Assembly: GCA_009760855.2 (NCBI GenBank)
Contig: WPIO01000082.1
Span: 374,001-438,000, forward strand
Origin: Cristatella mucedo
Lineage: Eukaryota > Bryozoa > Phylactolaemata > Cristatellidae
Direction of reading: 5' to 3'
Length of the DNA stretch: 64,000 nucleotides
This document shows, one piece after another, positions 9,826 through 19,106 of the stretch (its first letter is position 1; the number at the start of each line of letters is the position of its first letter). The translations under genes were made by a program, and so were the position numbers. The notes under the pieces are model-generated. The model had not been told where the DNA came from, searched no databases, and saw nothing but the letters and a program-made list of their open reading frames with translations.

Positions 9826-9962
9826 TCGTCTGCAACTGGAGCAAAACTCAGCAGCTCGTTTGGTCTGTTTTCAACAGTGTGGTTGTCATGACACCACACT
9901 TCTATCTAAGCTACGCGGACTTTGCATCAAACGTATAATTGATTTCAAGATAACAGTATTAA
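9826..9962 (+). mobile_element. L2-like LINE family A, ORF2 fragment
   Basis: Encodes LQLEQNSAARLVCF and a decayed HITPLL-type block, then IIDFK. It runs plus strand and directly abuts a minus-strand family-A 3' end at about 9972, so two copies meet in opposite orientation. Confidence 0.8.
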
Positions 9963-9971
9963 CAATACGCC

Positions 9972-10640
9972 TGAAAAAGCGCCCCAGGGAACCGAATCTC
10001 TTTCTAGGCGCTTTACATTTGCTGCAAAGGAAACACGATCGAGTGGTGAGCGGTAACCTGCTTGATAAACAACAAGAATAACATGTTTAGGGGTGACATG
10101 CTCAGGGTCAGCATGCAAGTGTGATTAGTGGCAGCATGCAACAATGTCAGCACACATAAGCACATAAAGAACGAATCGCGAGACCCACTAAATGCTGTCT
10201 TAAATAGGTCCGTTTTAAATTTCTGTATAAATGTGGTCAAGTAAGGGTATGTTCTGACGAAAGTCGGGAGTGAGTTCCAGGCTTTGGGAGCATACAAACT
10301 AAAGGCACGGTCTCCAAAGGATTTGAGGTTTTTACAAGGTATTAGTAAACAGTTAGATTCCGAAAAGCCGGTGGTACAATGCTTAGCCTGGTGAGCAGTA
10401 GATCTGATAGGTAGGCTGAAGCCAAAGAATGATGAGACCTAAAAGTGAGTGACAAAACCTTGAATTCGATGCCCTGCTTGACTGGTAGACAGTGCAGGTC
10501 GTCGAGAAGTGGTGTGATGTGGCAACTGCGACGCTCATGACAGACAAGCAAGCCTAGCTGCAGAGTTTTGCACAAGCTGTATGCACCCGAGTGCGCATGC
10601 AGGTAGGCCAGCAAGCAGTATTGTTCTATTAAGGGTCTGC
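9972..10640 (-). mobile_element. L2-like LINE family A, 3' part
   Basis: One of the better family-A 3' halves. From left to right: terminus GAATCTCTTTCTAGGCGCTT, the 3' UTR with a YAPKAWNSLPTFV-type frame (minus, near 10260-10297), then the HITPLLDDLHCLPVKQGIEFK block (10470-10540) and upstream RT thumb sequence. Stops and shifts separate the frames. Confidence 0.9.
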
Positions 10641-10690
10641 TCAATCAACGATCAGCAATAGTAACCCAAAGAAACCTCCGACTGCCCATC

Positions 10691-10763
10691 CGTAGTTAGG
10701 TGCACCCGCGAAGGAACGGCTAGCCGAAATAGCTCGGCTGGACAAGACTCTTTTGAGTTAGGG
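10691..10763 (+). repeat. Dispersed repeat R1, first block
   Basis: Resembles 21935-22002: both hold AGGTG(C/A)ACCCG, then GG(C/A)(A/T)(C/T)GGCT(A/G)GCCGA, then CTCGGCT and a CAAAACTC-like end. The matching second block is at 11444-11510 here and 22032-22105 there. Confidence 0.55.
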
Positions 10764-11001
10764 CTCAGCGAGGCGTCTTGCTATGCCTAATCTCTCTGAG
10801 GCCATCTTCCGTTAATGCGAATGCATAGGGGATTTCTCCATTTACTGTGGAGTCGCTGCGATAGGCCACTCCATTGTGGCGTAGCAGCGACAGCGCCTCG
10901 ACGGTTCAATCGGTTAAGCTTGCCACTGTATAGGAGGCAGGCTCACTGATTCGCTATTCAATCGGCTCAACAGCTGGAGGCTCGGAGAAGACGCCGGTAG
11001 G

Positions 11002-11069
<68 letters not shown>

Positions 11070-11443
11070 AAAGAAGCTTTCTTGTTTTACTGATACGGTT
11101 TGGCAAGAGTAGGTGAGGAAATGAGGTGCCACAAGAAGCAGGATTTGAGAGAGGGTAAGGCGTCTCAGAAGCCGGAGTAGCGGAAGGGAAGAATGTGTCA
11201 TGGAAGCAGGATTAGGGGGTGGGATAATGTGTCCTCGAAGCTGGAGTTGAGGAGGGGAGAAGTTGTCCCAGGGAAGCTTCCGCTGTCACACACGACGAGC
11301 GATGCTTTTGCTCAAGTGGCTTGAGAAAGGTTGAATAAGATGGTCTCCGTAGCAAAGCGCTTGCTGAGCTCCGAGAAGTGCCGGTCGTGCTGCAGAACTG
11401 ACCTCCCGAAACTGCTTAACTTCTCACAGCGAGCGGCGGAGTG
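10764..11443. other. Extra segment within R1 copy, includes GA tract
   Basis: Present between the two R1 blocks here but replaced by about 30 bp at 22002-22032, so it may be an insertion. It holds a (AG)32 tract and repeated GGAAGC(A/T)GGAGT/AGGAGTTGAGG-type motifs (11190-11280). No coding domain is seen. Confidence 0.4.
11005..11068. repeat. (AG)n microsatellite, 64 bp
   Basis: Uninterrupted AG dinucleotide tract. Confidence 0.97.
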
Positions 11444-11510
11444 GCAAGCTTGAGCAAGAGCAAGTTAATCATCCGTCATTATCGTTGAGATATTCATTAA
11501 TTGCTCTCGT
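11444..11510 (+). repeat. Dispersed repeat R1, second block
   Basis: Shares CAAG(C/T)TTGAGCAAG followed by an ATTCATTA(A/G) motif with 22032-22105, in the same orientation and order. Confidence 0.5.
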
Positions 11511-11685
11511 TCCTGAGTTCGTGGATTCTACACGCGTGCACTGTTATCAAGGTGTATTCGTTAATTTGCACTGTTTTGTGCACATTCTTTATGTATCTCG
11601 AGACACATGTGGATATTTCTTCGAAGAAATGAGACCTTAATGATCGTTGATGCATTGTCAGTTTTAATGGTTTAAAATGACGTTA

Positions 11686-11943
11686 ACAATAAAAATAATA
11701 ATGCACTTGAAAAAGAGCCCTCGGAGAACTCAATCTCTTTCTAGGCGCTTTACATTTGCTGTAAGGGAAACGCGATTGAATGGTGAGTAATATAATGCTT
11801 GATGAACAACTTGAATAACATGGTTAGGGGGGACATGCACAGGGTCAGCATGCAAGTGTGGTTAGTGGCAGCATGCACAGTGTCAGCGTGCTTAAGCACA
11901 TAAAGGACGAATCAAAGGGACCCACTAAATGCTGTCTCCTTAG
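11686..11943 (-). mobile_element. L2-like LINE family A, 3' terminus
   Basis: AAT tail (11686-11701), terminus AACTCAATCTCTTTCTAGGC, and the 3' UTR up to the CCCACTAAATGCTGTC block. The homologous continuation reappears at 12246 after 300 bp of other sequence. Confidence 0.88.
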
Positions 11944-12245
11944 TTAATGCTCGCCGAGGCATGTGAATACGAGCAAGTACGGTACTCACGTATTGCTTTT
12001 CAGCTGCATGTTCTCTTGTTTATGGTTTGTAGATACTAAATGCATCCAAAGTGACACTATTAACGAAACATTTGTACAGCACCCTAGGAGAACTACGTCT
12101 TTTTTTACCAAATTAAAATTAAGTGTTAAAGATGCTTGTCGATGGCTTATCAATAGCGATCTAATTTTCTGTATGCAAAAGCAAAAATTCACCGATGGAG
12201 CAACTGCTGTGAGGTTCAGCTGTGTTTTTCGCTTCCTTTCAAATT
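11944..12245. other. Interruption of a family-A LINE
   Basis: About 300 bp between two family-A pieces in the correct order. It includes a second short family-A-like terminus (GCACCCTAGGAGAACTACGT near 12078), which suggests another LINE end inserted into the first. Confidence 0.4.
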
Positions 12246-12375
12246 CCGTCCTTTGAGGCGGGTATGTCGTAGCGTCATAGTCGGGAGTGAGTCCAGACTT
12301 AGGTAACATTCAAACTGAAGGCACGATCTCCAAAGGGTTGAGAATAACTACAGGCACAGGTAAGCCAATATTCTG
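12246..12375 (-). mobile_element. L2-like LINE family A, continuation
   Basis: Carries the GTCGGGAGTGAG and GGCACGATCTCCAAAGGGTT blocks that follow the 3' UTR upstream in intact copies. It abuts the family-B terminus at 12390. Confidence 0.7.
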
Positions 12376-13099
12376 CGAAGGTTCGAAAACGATACATGTA
12401 CGCATCTATGTACGTACCTCCGTCTGTAACTCCACAAAGACTATGTGGTTGTTACGCAGAAAATATTTATAGCGCACTCAAAGCTTGATTGGCTATCGGT
12501 ACACATTTTACAGCCAACGGACTTCATCTTACGCAGCAAAGAGAAAGTGAGAGGCCAAGCTGATTTAAGAGAGTAAGTCAAGGTTGTGATTAGCATGGAA
12601 GTGGCCGCTCAGGACGGCTAGAAAGGATGTACCATAGTTGGAAGCAGGAGAGTATTTATCGTTACGGAAGAATCGTGGAAGTGAGTTCCACAGCCTAGGA
12701 CCTTCGGAGCAAAAGCTTGTGCCGCCAACGGTTTTTAAGCTGAGAAATGGAACGGCTTATTAATTTTTCATACAGAACCTGCGGGCACGAGGGGGCTGAA
12801 ACTGGTGCAGCTGTTCATCTAGGTATGAGAGAGCCAAGTCATGGTGGGCCTTGTGGGTCAGCGTAAGAACTTTGCTCTGTATCCGTTGACTAACCAGCAG
12901 TCGTCCTCGCTCTTTTTGCGAAGGAGACACATGGTCAAAACTCTGGGATCTGCAAACTAGCTATGCAGCCATATTCATCGCCAGCTGCAGCAACCTGATG
13001 GGTTTTTGGTAGCCCAGCCAAAAGGGAGTTATATTAATCTAGCCTAGACGTAACTAAGGAGCTCGTTAAATTCTGTGCAAACCACCGTGGAAGACAGTT

Positions 13100-13850
13100 A
13101 CTAATCTTAGATAAGTATCGGACTGGATTGTTCACTGTGGAAGCAGTCTTCTTAACGAAGCTTTCAAAATCTAGGCGGCTGACGAAGACGAAATCTAAAT
13201 TCCAAGCACAAGGTGACAGTCACACGACATCATCAACTTTAAGAAAAGCAAAGTCTTCTACAGCAACATCACGCTTGGGTGTCCTGTGAGTAGCCTTTCA
13301 GTTTTATCGTCGTTTAGTTTAAGGAAAGTTGCCGACATCCAGGATCGAATGTCTGCAAGGCAAGCATTACGTTTGTCAGTAGCTGCAGCAGATTCCGATG
13401 GTTTGAACGACAAATACAGCGGAGTATTGTCAGCGTAAAAGTGATAGCCTATTCAATGGGTCCGATTAACTTTTCTCAGAGGTTTTTTAAATGGAGAGTA
13501 GCAAAGGACCGAGGACGGATCCTTGTGGGACTCCACAAGTGACTGGTCTAGTGGATGATTTCTGATCCCCACACGACACGGATTATAAACGATTGGACTA
13601 GTACGATTTAAACTACCCTAGTGCTTCATCTGCCAGACCGATCGCTGTTCTCAATCGTTCAAGTAGGATATCGTGATCAATGGTGTCCAAGTCAGCTGAC
13701 AGATCTAACAGCATTAGGCCAGTGACATTCCGTCATTGTCGCTGCATAGCACGTCATGGGCTACGAGGAGGAGAGCAGTTTCAGTGGAATGCTCCGGTTG
13801 AACCCCGATTGAAAAGTTTTCTGAAATTTCATTCTTGTAGTTTGGTTATC
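13100..13850 (-). pseudogene. Family-B LINE reverse transcriptase palm (broken)
   Basis: Minus-strand remnants of the RT palm. LDTIDHD (motif A, catalytic Asp) is near 13676-13696. A SHKDPSSVLGPLL-type motif-B-before segment is near 13500. YADNTPLY is near 13417-13443 at the motif C position, and DIRSWMSATFLKLND follows near 13320-13350. The usual motif C is YADD, so the second catalytic Asp is Asn here and the copy would be inactive even without its stops and frameshifts. The first nested-element junction interrupts it at 13850. Confidence 0.78.
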
Positions 13851-14074
13851 GTCGCGAGCAGCACGGAACGCCAGCCGAAGAGCAACACCACCAGCTTATT
13901 CCACTATGCACGGAGCACGGGGGGGGGAAGCACAACTCTCTTCACCCCTCTTGCCCACCGGAGTGCCCCAACTTCCTTGTCACTGATAGCACGTTCCGTC
14001 CGCATAACACATCGAGTGTCACAGCCCACTCGTGCAATGGTCAGGGGCAGTGCCATCAATTAAACGAAACCACA
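13850..14074 (-). mobile_element. Solo LTR-like insertion inside the family-B LINE
   Basis: This 225 bp segment is absent from the other family-B copies at the same point. It aligns with 18822-19106, the sequence lying just 3' of the integrase gene. Shared blocks include ACCAACACCACC-like, TATT(C/T)CAC(C/T)A, TCGCCCACCGGA-like, CCGCATA(A/C)CACATCG, CAGCCCACTCG and ATCAGGGGCA-like motifs in the same order. I read it as an LTR of the same family, probably solo. I could not confirm the target-site duplication. Confidence 0.72.
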
Positions 14075-14192
14075 ATTGTTTTCAGTGTGTGCTACCGGCT
14101 GCTTAGTGACCATTATTTTCAAGAATCTTTGGCATAAAAGAAAAAGAGAGTCTGGACGATAGTTTGCAAGGACCTTTTTCTAATCCAGGCTT

Positions 14193-14405
14193 TTTAAGAG
14201 ATTTTCCAATGTTTCTGCATGCGACATAGTTATTTTAATATGGTTTAGTGAAAAGAGCTTGTCTCATGAAGACCCTATACCATCATCTTTGTGGTCTTCA
14301 CTGGCAAACAAACTTGACCCAGCCAGGACCGAGATTTTGAATGCTTCTATGGAAAAATGGGTTGCACCCAAGTTCTTCAAATCGGCCATCGTTAGACAGA
14401 TACTT
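14193..14405 (+). other. Inverted internal segment of the family-B LINE
   Basis: In a minus-strand LINE this piece reads in the sense direction on the plus strand. KFFKSAIVRQIL is encoded at about 14371-14406, matching ALKTFKSSVIRSIL at about 51340-51380 of a plus-strand copy. The preceding GAGCTTGTCTC and GTGGTCTTCACTGGCA match the reverse complement of 46020-46090. Flanking LINE sequence on both sides stays minus. Confidence 0.75.
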
Positions 14406-15240
14406 GAGGAAGGTCACAGGTTTCGATTCAGTGATTGCTTTAGTCGGAGGAGACTTTGTGGAGGCACGAATATGCACAATTTGCTTCAGCAAAAAAAGGT
14501 GAAAACTTTTCGGCCGAGCCGTTAGTATCTAATGTGTAAGCACTTTCAGTATTGGGCAGAAAATATTTTTATCTTCCTATAAATCTGTTTTGAGTCTGAC
14601 TGGCAGGACTTTAGTTTTCAAGAGAAAAAAGCTCTGAATTTTCTAAGCTTCAGGGTTTAGACTCGAGGGAAGTCTTTGAAATGGTCTAGATCTTCATCAG
14701 ACCCAGACTTCCTAAAGCGGCGTTCAAGCCTGCGCATAACACGGGACATCTTTCGAAGTTTTTCGTAAATTGAAAGTAGTCTCCACAACTCTGTACACGG
14801 ACAGAATGCACGGGAGCATGCTCGTCATGGGCACTCCTAACCGTCATATTCACTGCATCAGTGAGGGTATTCAGGCTGTCGATCGAGTCTGGGCGCAGGT
14901 CAAGAAGACCTGCCTCACATACAGATTTCTAAAATTCGTCTTTGTCAATGATTTTTAAGTTACGGCGTTGGATAACCCCGACATTATCATGTACATACAA
15001 CGGAGCAGGAACAGTAAGCGAAACCAAACAATGATCCGAGAGGGTCAGCGGGCCCACCAAAAGGTCAGTGGGGCAGACATTATTAGTGAAAATGGGATAA
15101 TGAGATCAAGGATATGGACATCGATGTGAACTGCATAGTCTCTAACGACGAGCCTCTAAGCAAAGCTCTTACTTGCGGTTCAAACTTGTATCTGTCGTTC
15201 AAACTTTTATCTGATGGCTGTCAAATGATTGAAACAGAAG

Positions 15241-15911
15241 AACACTAGCCCATCTAGCTTAAATATTTCGAGGAACAGCTTGATTGAAAAAATTCATTTT
15301 ATTTAGCCACTACCTAACTAGATGTGTTACCGTAAAAAACCTGACGTGTGACAACCACCCATCTGCCATCACATTTCAGCTACTTGACAAATAGAAAAAA
15401 GCGCCACCGTTTCAACAGACTCCTATATATATGGTTAGTGGCTATTTGTAACTTGCAGAGAGTAACAGCAAACTCCTGTCGGAGAACTTGAAGAAGAGAT
15501 CTCGGTTGTAAAGGGCGAGCACTGTACTCACGGGCTAACTCACAGAGTACCAAGAAAGAGTTTAAACTTGAGCCTCGTGCAATTTCCACCTACAGAAAGA
15601 TACTCAACTGTTGCATATAATGTTAACCCCTCAAGCGGAACTTCAGAGGAGCAGAATATAGTATTGATGAGGAAATCGGATGCATCGCTGTCTAAAATTA
15701 TCATAGCGTGTGAACTTGCACTAATTCCGAGCTGCCAATTTCAGAAGCTTAATTTCCATAGTCTCTGCAATGTGGTGCAGAGGGTGCTCTGTAATTTCAA
15801 CAAAAATGGCAAAACTAGTTCGAGCGGACACGGCTTGTTCGCGCTCCTCGTAGCGTAGCTCATAGCGAATGCCAAATGCAATATGGCTTGTGAAAATAAA
15901 GATATCACACT
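15241..15911. other. No recognisable gene
   Basis: AT-rich. I see no domain, tail or tRNA box. Confidence 0.35.
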
Positions 15912-16036
15912 TACCGAATGCGTACTGAAAGCCGCTTAGGCTGTGAATGCGCTATTCAAAACTGTCCTACGTAATACTCACATAGTCTTTGTGGCTTTGT
16001 GGAGTTACAGACGTAGATTATATTACATTACACTAG
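15912..16036 (+). mobile_element. L2-like LINE family B, 3' terminus only
   Basis: Begins at ACCGAATGCGTACTGAAAGC and ends with GGAGTTACAGACGTAGAT and the tail ATATTACATTACACTAG. It is very short and 5'-truncated. Confidence 0.88.
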
Positions 16037-16529
16037 TTTAGTGTAGCTCAGCTCTTCTCACCATTATCGTCTGCTTGACTAGAAGCCTGAGACACTTGCT
16101 GAGGTGCAGCTTTCTGTCGTCTTCGATTAAAAAGCTCATTGATAAAAACCAGCTGATGAGGCGAGCAAGCTAACTGGTCACGAGTCTTAGTTGCGTTACG
16201 TGTTGTGGAATTGTAGTGAATGTGGTGCTTCTCGTTCATGACTGTCCATCGGCCTGGCGCAAGGCACGCAGCGCCACAGGAAACACTACCGCCAGTGCGA
16301 TGATAGCCGTGATGGCTCTCTGCCGCTATGTAAGTGATGCAGCTGAATGGGCTAATCTCTACTTCACTTTACTTAAGCAGCCAGGAAGATATCACCTCTG
16401 GGTCTTTGCTCAAGGGCTAGGCACTCACACTTGACGACCGGTAACTGAGTTTGAGTATTAAAGCTTGTAATTCTTCTTATTCCGTGCTTAGAGCGGATCG
16501 ATAGCTGCTAAGGTTGTACTGTCGATATA
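16037..16529. other. No recognisable gene
   Basis: Short Leu/Ser/Arg frames on both strands only. Nothing is identifiable. Confidence 0.35.
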
Positions 16530-17045
16530 TACATATAATGCAATGTAATGTATCCCCGTCTGTAAATCCAAAAGGCCACACAGACTGAGCCGGTGTTATG
16601 CAGGAGAATTTTCTGCGGTGCACTCAAAGCGTAAACGGCTTAAGGTATGTAAGCCAACCGACTTCATGCCATGCAAAATGGAGAAAGTGAAAAGCATAGC
16701 TGAGTCATGAGGGCAGTCTAGGAAGTGGTTAGTATGGAAGTAGCAGCTCAGGACAGCTGGAAAGTGTACTATAGTCGACAGCAGAAGAACAGATGTCGTT
16801 GTTACGTAAAAACTATTGTGAAGTGACTTCCACAGATGAGGACCTCGAAAGCAAAAACCTCTGTAGCCGACGGTCTTTAAGCGTATGAATAGAACAGCTA
16901 ATTTATCGTCCATAGAGGACCCGAGAGCACGAAAAGGCTGAAACTGGTGCAGCAGTTCAGCTAGCTGCGAAGGAACCAAGCCACGACGGGCCTTGTGGGT
17001 CAGTGTAAGAACTATTTTGCTCTACATTAGGCAGTTTAATTGGCT
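16530..17045 (-). mobile_element. L2-like LINE family B, 3' end
   Basis: Tail AATGCAATGTAATGTA, terminus, then a 127-codon minus-strand frame (16596-16979) covering the C-terminal extension (ending ENSPA) back through [14 protein letters not shown]. It stops within about 15 bp of the TA microsatellite. Confidence 0.9.
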
Positions 17046-17056
17046 GAGCTTTATTA

Positions 17057-17236
<180 letters not shown>

Positions 17237-17355
17237 AATATCCATATACAGATCGTATTTATGCATATTATATCATTATTATATATATAAAATATTATAT
17301 TATTATATATTATTGCAAATAATATGTATATATAAATATATGTACATGTATGTAT

Positions 17356-17668
17356 ATTCACACACCTTGGCGCCGAGGATGTGGCTGCTGGAAAGCGGCT
17401 TCCTCTAAATTGTTATTGCCTTACTTGACACTATTCTATTTTAAGATGTGGCATGCAGACTTCTTGCAAACGGGCATTCGGAGGCTGAGTAATCGTTGCA
17501 TACTTGGTAGCGCTTCGTCAAATGATTCGAACAATCACCGTTTGAATCTGATAACATTAAGATTTTCTGGCAGCAAATGATTGTAAGTGCTTTAAATCGC
17601 TCTCCCTCTTTCTGTCTTAAAACCGATGAACCAAACATCCAACTCAGTTCTTCAAACATGTATGCTAA
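17356..17668. other. No recognisable gene
   Basis: Mixed-composition DNA between the microsatellite and the coding-like island. Nothing is identifiable. Confidence 0.3.
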
Positions 17669-17896
17669 GAAAAATCCGTGGCAACATTTTCCGTGGCTGT
17701 GCTGGAGCCAGCTGAATCTCGGGGCACCATCCGGCGACAGCACGAAGAGAGCACTCAAGTGCTTCTCGGTTCGGCGGGCAGTGCTGCTGCTCGTAGCATT
17801 TCAGCGCCTGCGCCGCGTCCCAGCCTCGAAGTCGCATCGATTCAGCCGCTGGAGAGAAAGGCGCAAATCCTATTTCATCCTAAATTCATTGATTAG
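17669..17896 (+). CDS. Coding-like short frame, unrecognised
   Basis: A 75-codon frame, open after a stop at 17666-17668 and ending with TAG at 17894-17896. The translation is balanced and protein-like, with FSVAVLEPAESRGTIRRQHE near the start, then an Ala/Ser/Pro stretch, then IQPLERKAQILFHPKFID at the end. There is no ATG, so it would be a final exon. An acceptor-like CTAAG sits at 17665-17669, but the pyrimidine tract is weak. Local GC is higher than the flanks. A second frame (17577-17915) is also open, so a chance origin cannot be excluded. I do not recognise the family. Confidence 0.25.
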   Translation, partial: EKSVATFSVAVLEPAESRGTIRRQHEESTQVLLGSAGSAAARSISAPAPRPSLEVASIQPLERKAQILFHPKFID

Positions 17897-18445
17897 CTTA
17901 AGTGGCATCAACTGAATTAAACACAAAAACCAGGAGGCGAAGTCATGTGAATTGCTAAAGCTTCCTCGACATCGTGTCTTGCTGAGGACAGCCAGCCCCC
18001 TAGGCACTCTGCCCGGGCGATGCTGGGTGTCCACAGATTGCCCAGCGGCCCATCACACGTTTATCGCTTTACTGCCCTGACAACCCTTGACGTCCGCCCG
18101 CCCGCCCGCACGAGCGAGCCGGCGCGCATTCGTGGCCCTTTGCAGCCTAGGCAACGCATCTTATCAAAGCCTCGGGGCACGCGAGCAGCTCTCATTCTGG
18201 GGCCAGCCTTCTTCAGAGTAACAATTACTTGCCAGGTCGTCGACAGGTCAGTCTGCCCCCCAAGCATTTACGCTGAGCAGTCTGTACACATTTTGCATTT
18301 TGAAAGTTATCGAGAGCTCAGCTGACTCGCGCTTCGTTAATGTTTCTTCGCTCGTAGGGCCGCCGGAGCTGTACTCGCTCGTTTCGCCACCCTTAACACC
18401 AATTTCTTTCTATTCTCTTCTTTATCTTCTTTTTTTTACATCCCG

Positions 18446-18448
<3 letters not shown>
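17897..18448. other. GC-rich non-coding stretch
   Basis: CpG-rich around 18000-18260 with a CCCGCC run near 18095. It shows no recognisable domain and leads into the long CT tract. Confidence 0.35.
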
Positions 18449-18539
<91 letters not shown>

Positions 18540-18567
18540 CCTCTTTCTCTCTCTCCTCTCTCTCTCT

Positions 18568-18655
<88 letters not shown>

Positions 18656-18657
18656 CT

Positions 18658-18744
<87 letters not shown>

Positions 18745-18818
18745 CCTCTCTCCCTCCCTCTTTCTCTCTCTCTTCTCTCTCTCCCCTCTCTCTCTCCCTC
18801 TCGCTCTCTCTCTCTCTC
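18449..18818. repeat. (CT)n tract with imperfections, 370 bp
   Basis: Three long CT blocks separated by CCCTCC, CTTTCT and CTCCCC variants. It is a homopurine-homopyrimidine mirror repeat over its whole length, so H-DNA is possible. Ser/Leu-repeat open frames are artefacts of it. Confidence 0.97.
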
Positions 18819-18821
18819 AGA

Positions 18822-19106
18822 GTTTTATTTCCTTCTCGCGCAACACAGAACGTCCGCCGACGACCAACACCACCGCTAGTTTATTTCACCACGCATGGAG
18901 CAGGGGAAAACCAGACTCTCTGCTCCCCATCTCGCCCACCGGATTTTCCGCACGCCCGCGACTGCCGCACGTCACACCAACACTTAACAGCACATCTTGA
19001 CTGACATCAATCACTAACAGCACATCCCACCCGCATACCACATCGTGCGTCACAGCCCACTCGCTCAACGATCAGGGGCACTACCGCCATATAAACGAAA
19101 TCGCAT
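18822..19106 (-). mobile_element. LTR of an LTR retrotransposon (3' LTR, minus strand)
   Basis: Lies immediately 3' (left) of the integrase remnant on the same strand, where the 3' LTR should be, and has a second copy at 13850-14074. Read on the minus strand it carries GAAATAAACTAGCGG and later GGAAATAAAACTCTG as possible polyadenylation signals. Its outer edge touches the CT tract. Exact TG...CA ends were not established. Confidence 0.68.

Larger units (their letters stand above)
12390..15240 (-). mobile_element. L2-like LINE family B, longest copy, rearranged
   Basis: A 2.85 kb minus-strand copy. From left (3') to right (5'): terminus with TCTGTAACTCCACAAAGAC, the C-terminal extension and thumb (12480-13100), the RT palm (13180-13850), an LTR insertion (13850-14074), then the RT fingers, an inverted 210 bp segment (about 14193-14405), and the linker and endonuclease 3' region up to about 15240. 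Its plan was read by comparison with the copies at 36597-38620, 45425-47460 and 51225-53025. Confidence 0.88.

Noticed and set aside
14193-14405. Separate plus-strand LINE insertion instead of an inversion
   Set aside because: The segment supplies exactly the part missing from the host LINE and has no 3' tail, so inversion is the simpler reading.
18300-19004. 234-codon Ser/Leu-repeat open frame
   Set aside because: It is the translation of the CT microsatellite. The same applies to frames over 1612-1888, 11005-11068, 16957-17408, 36809-37048 and 61129-61714.
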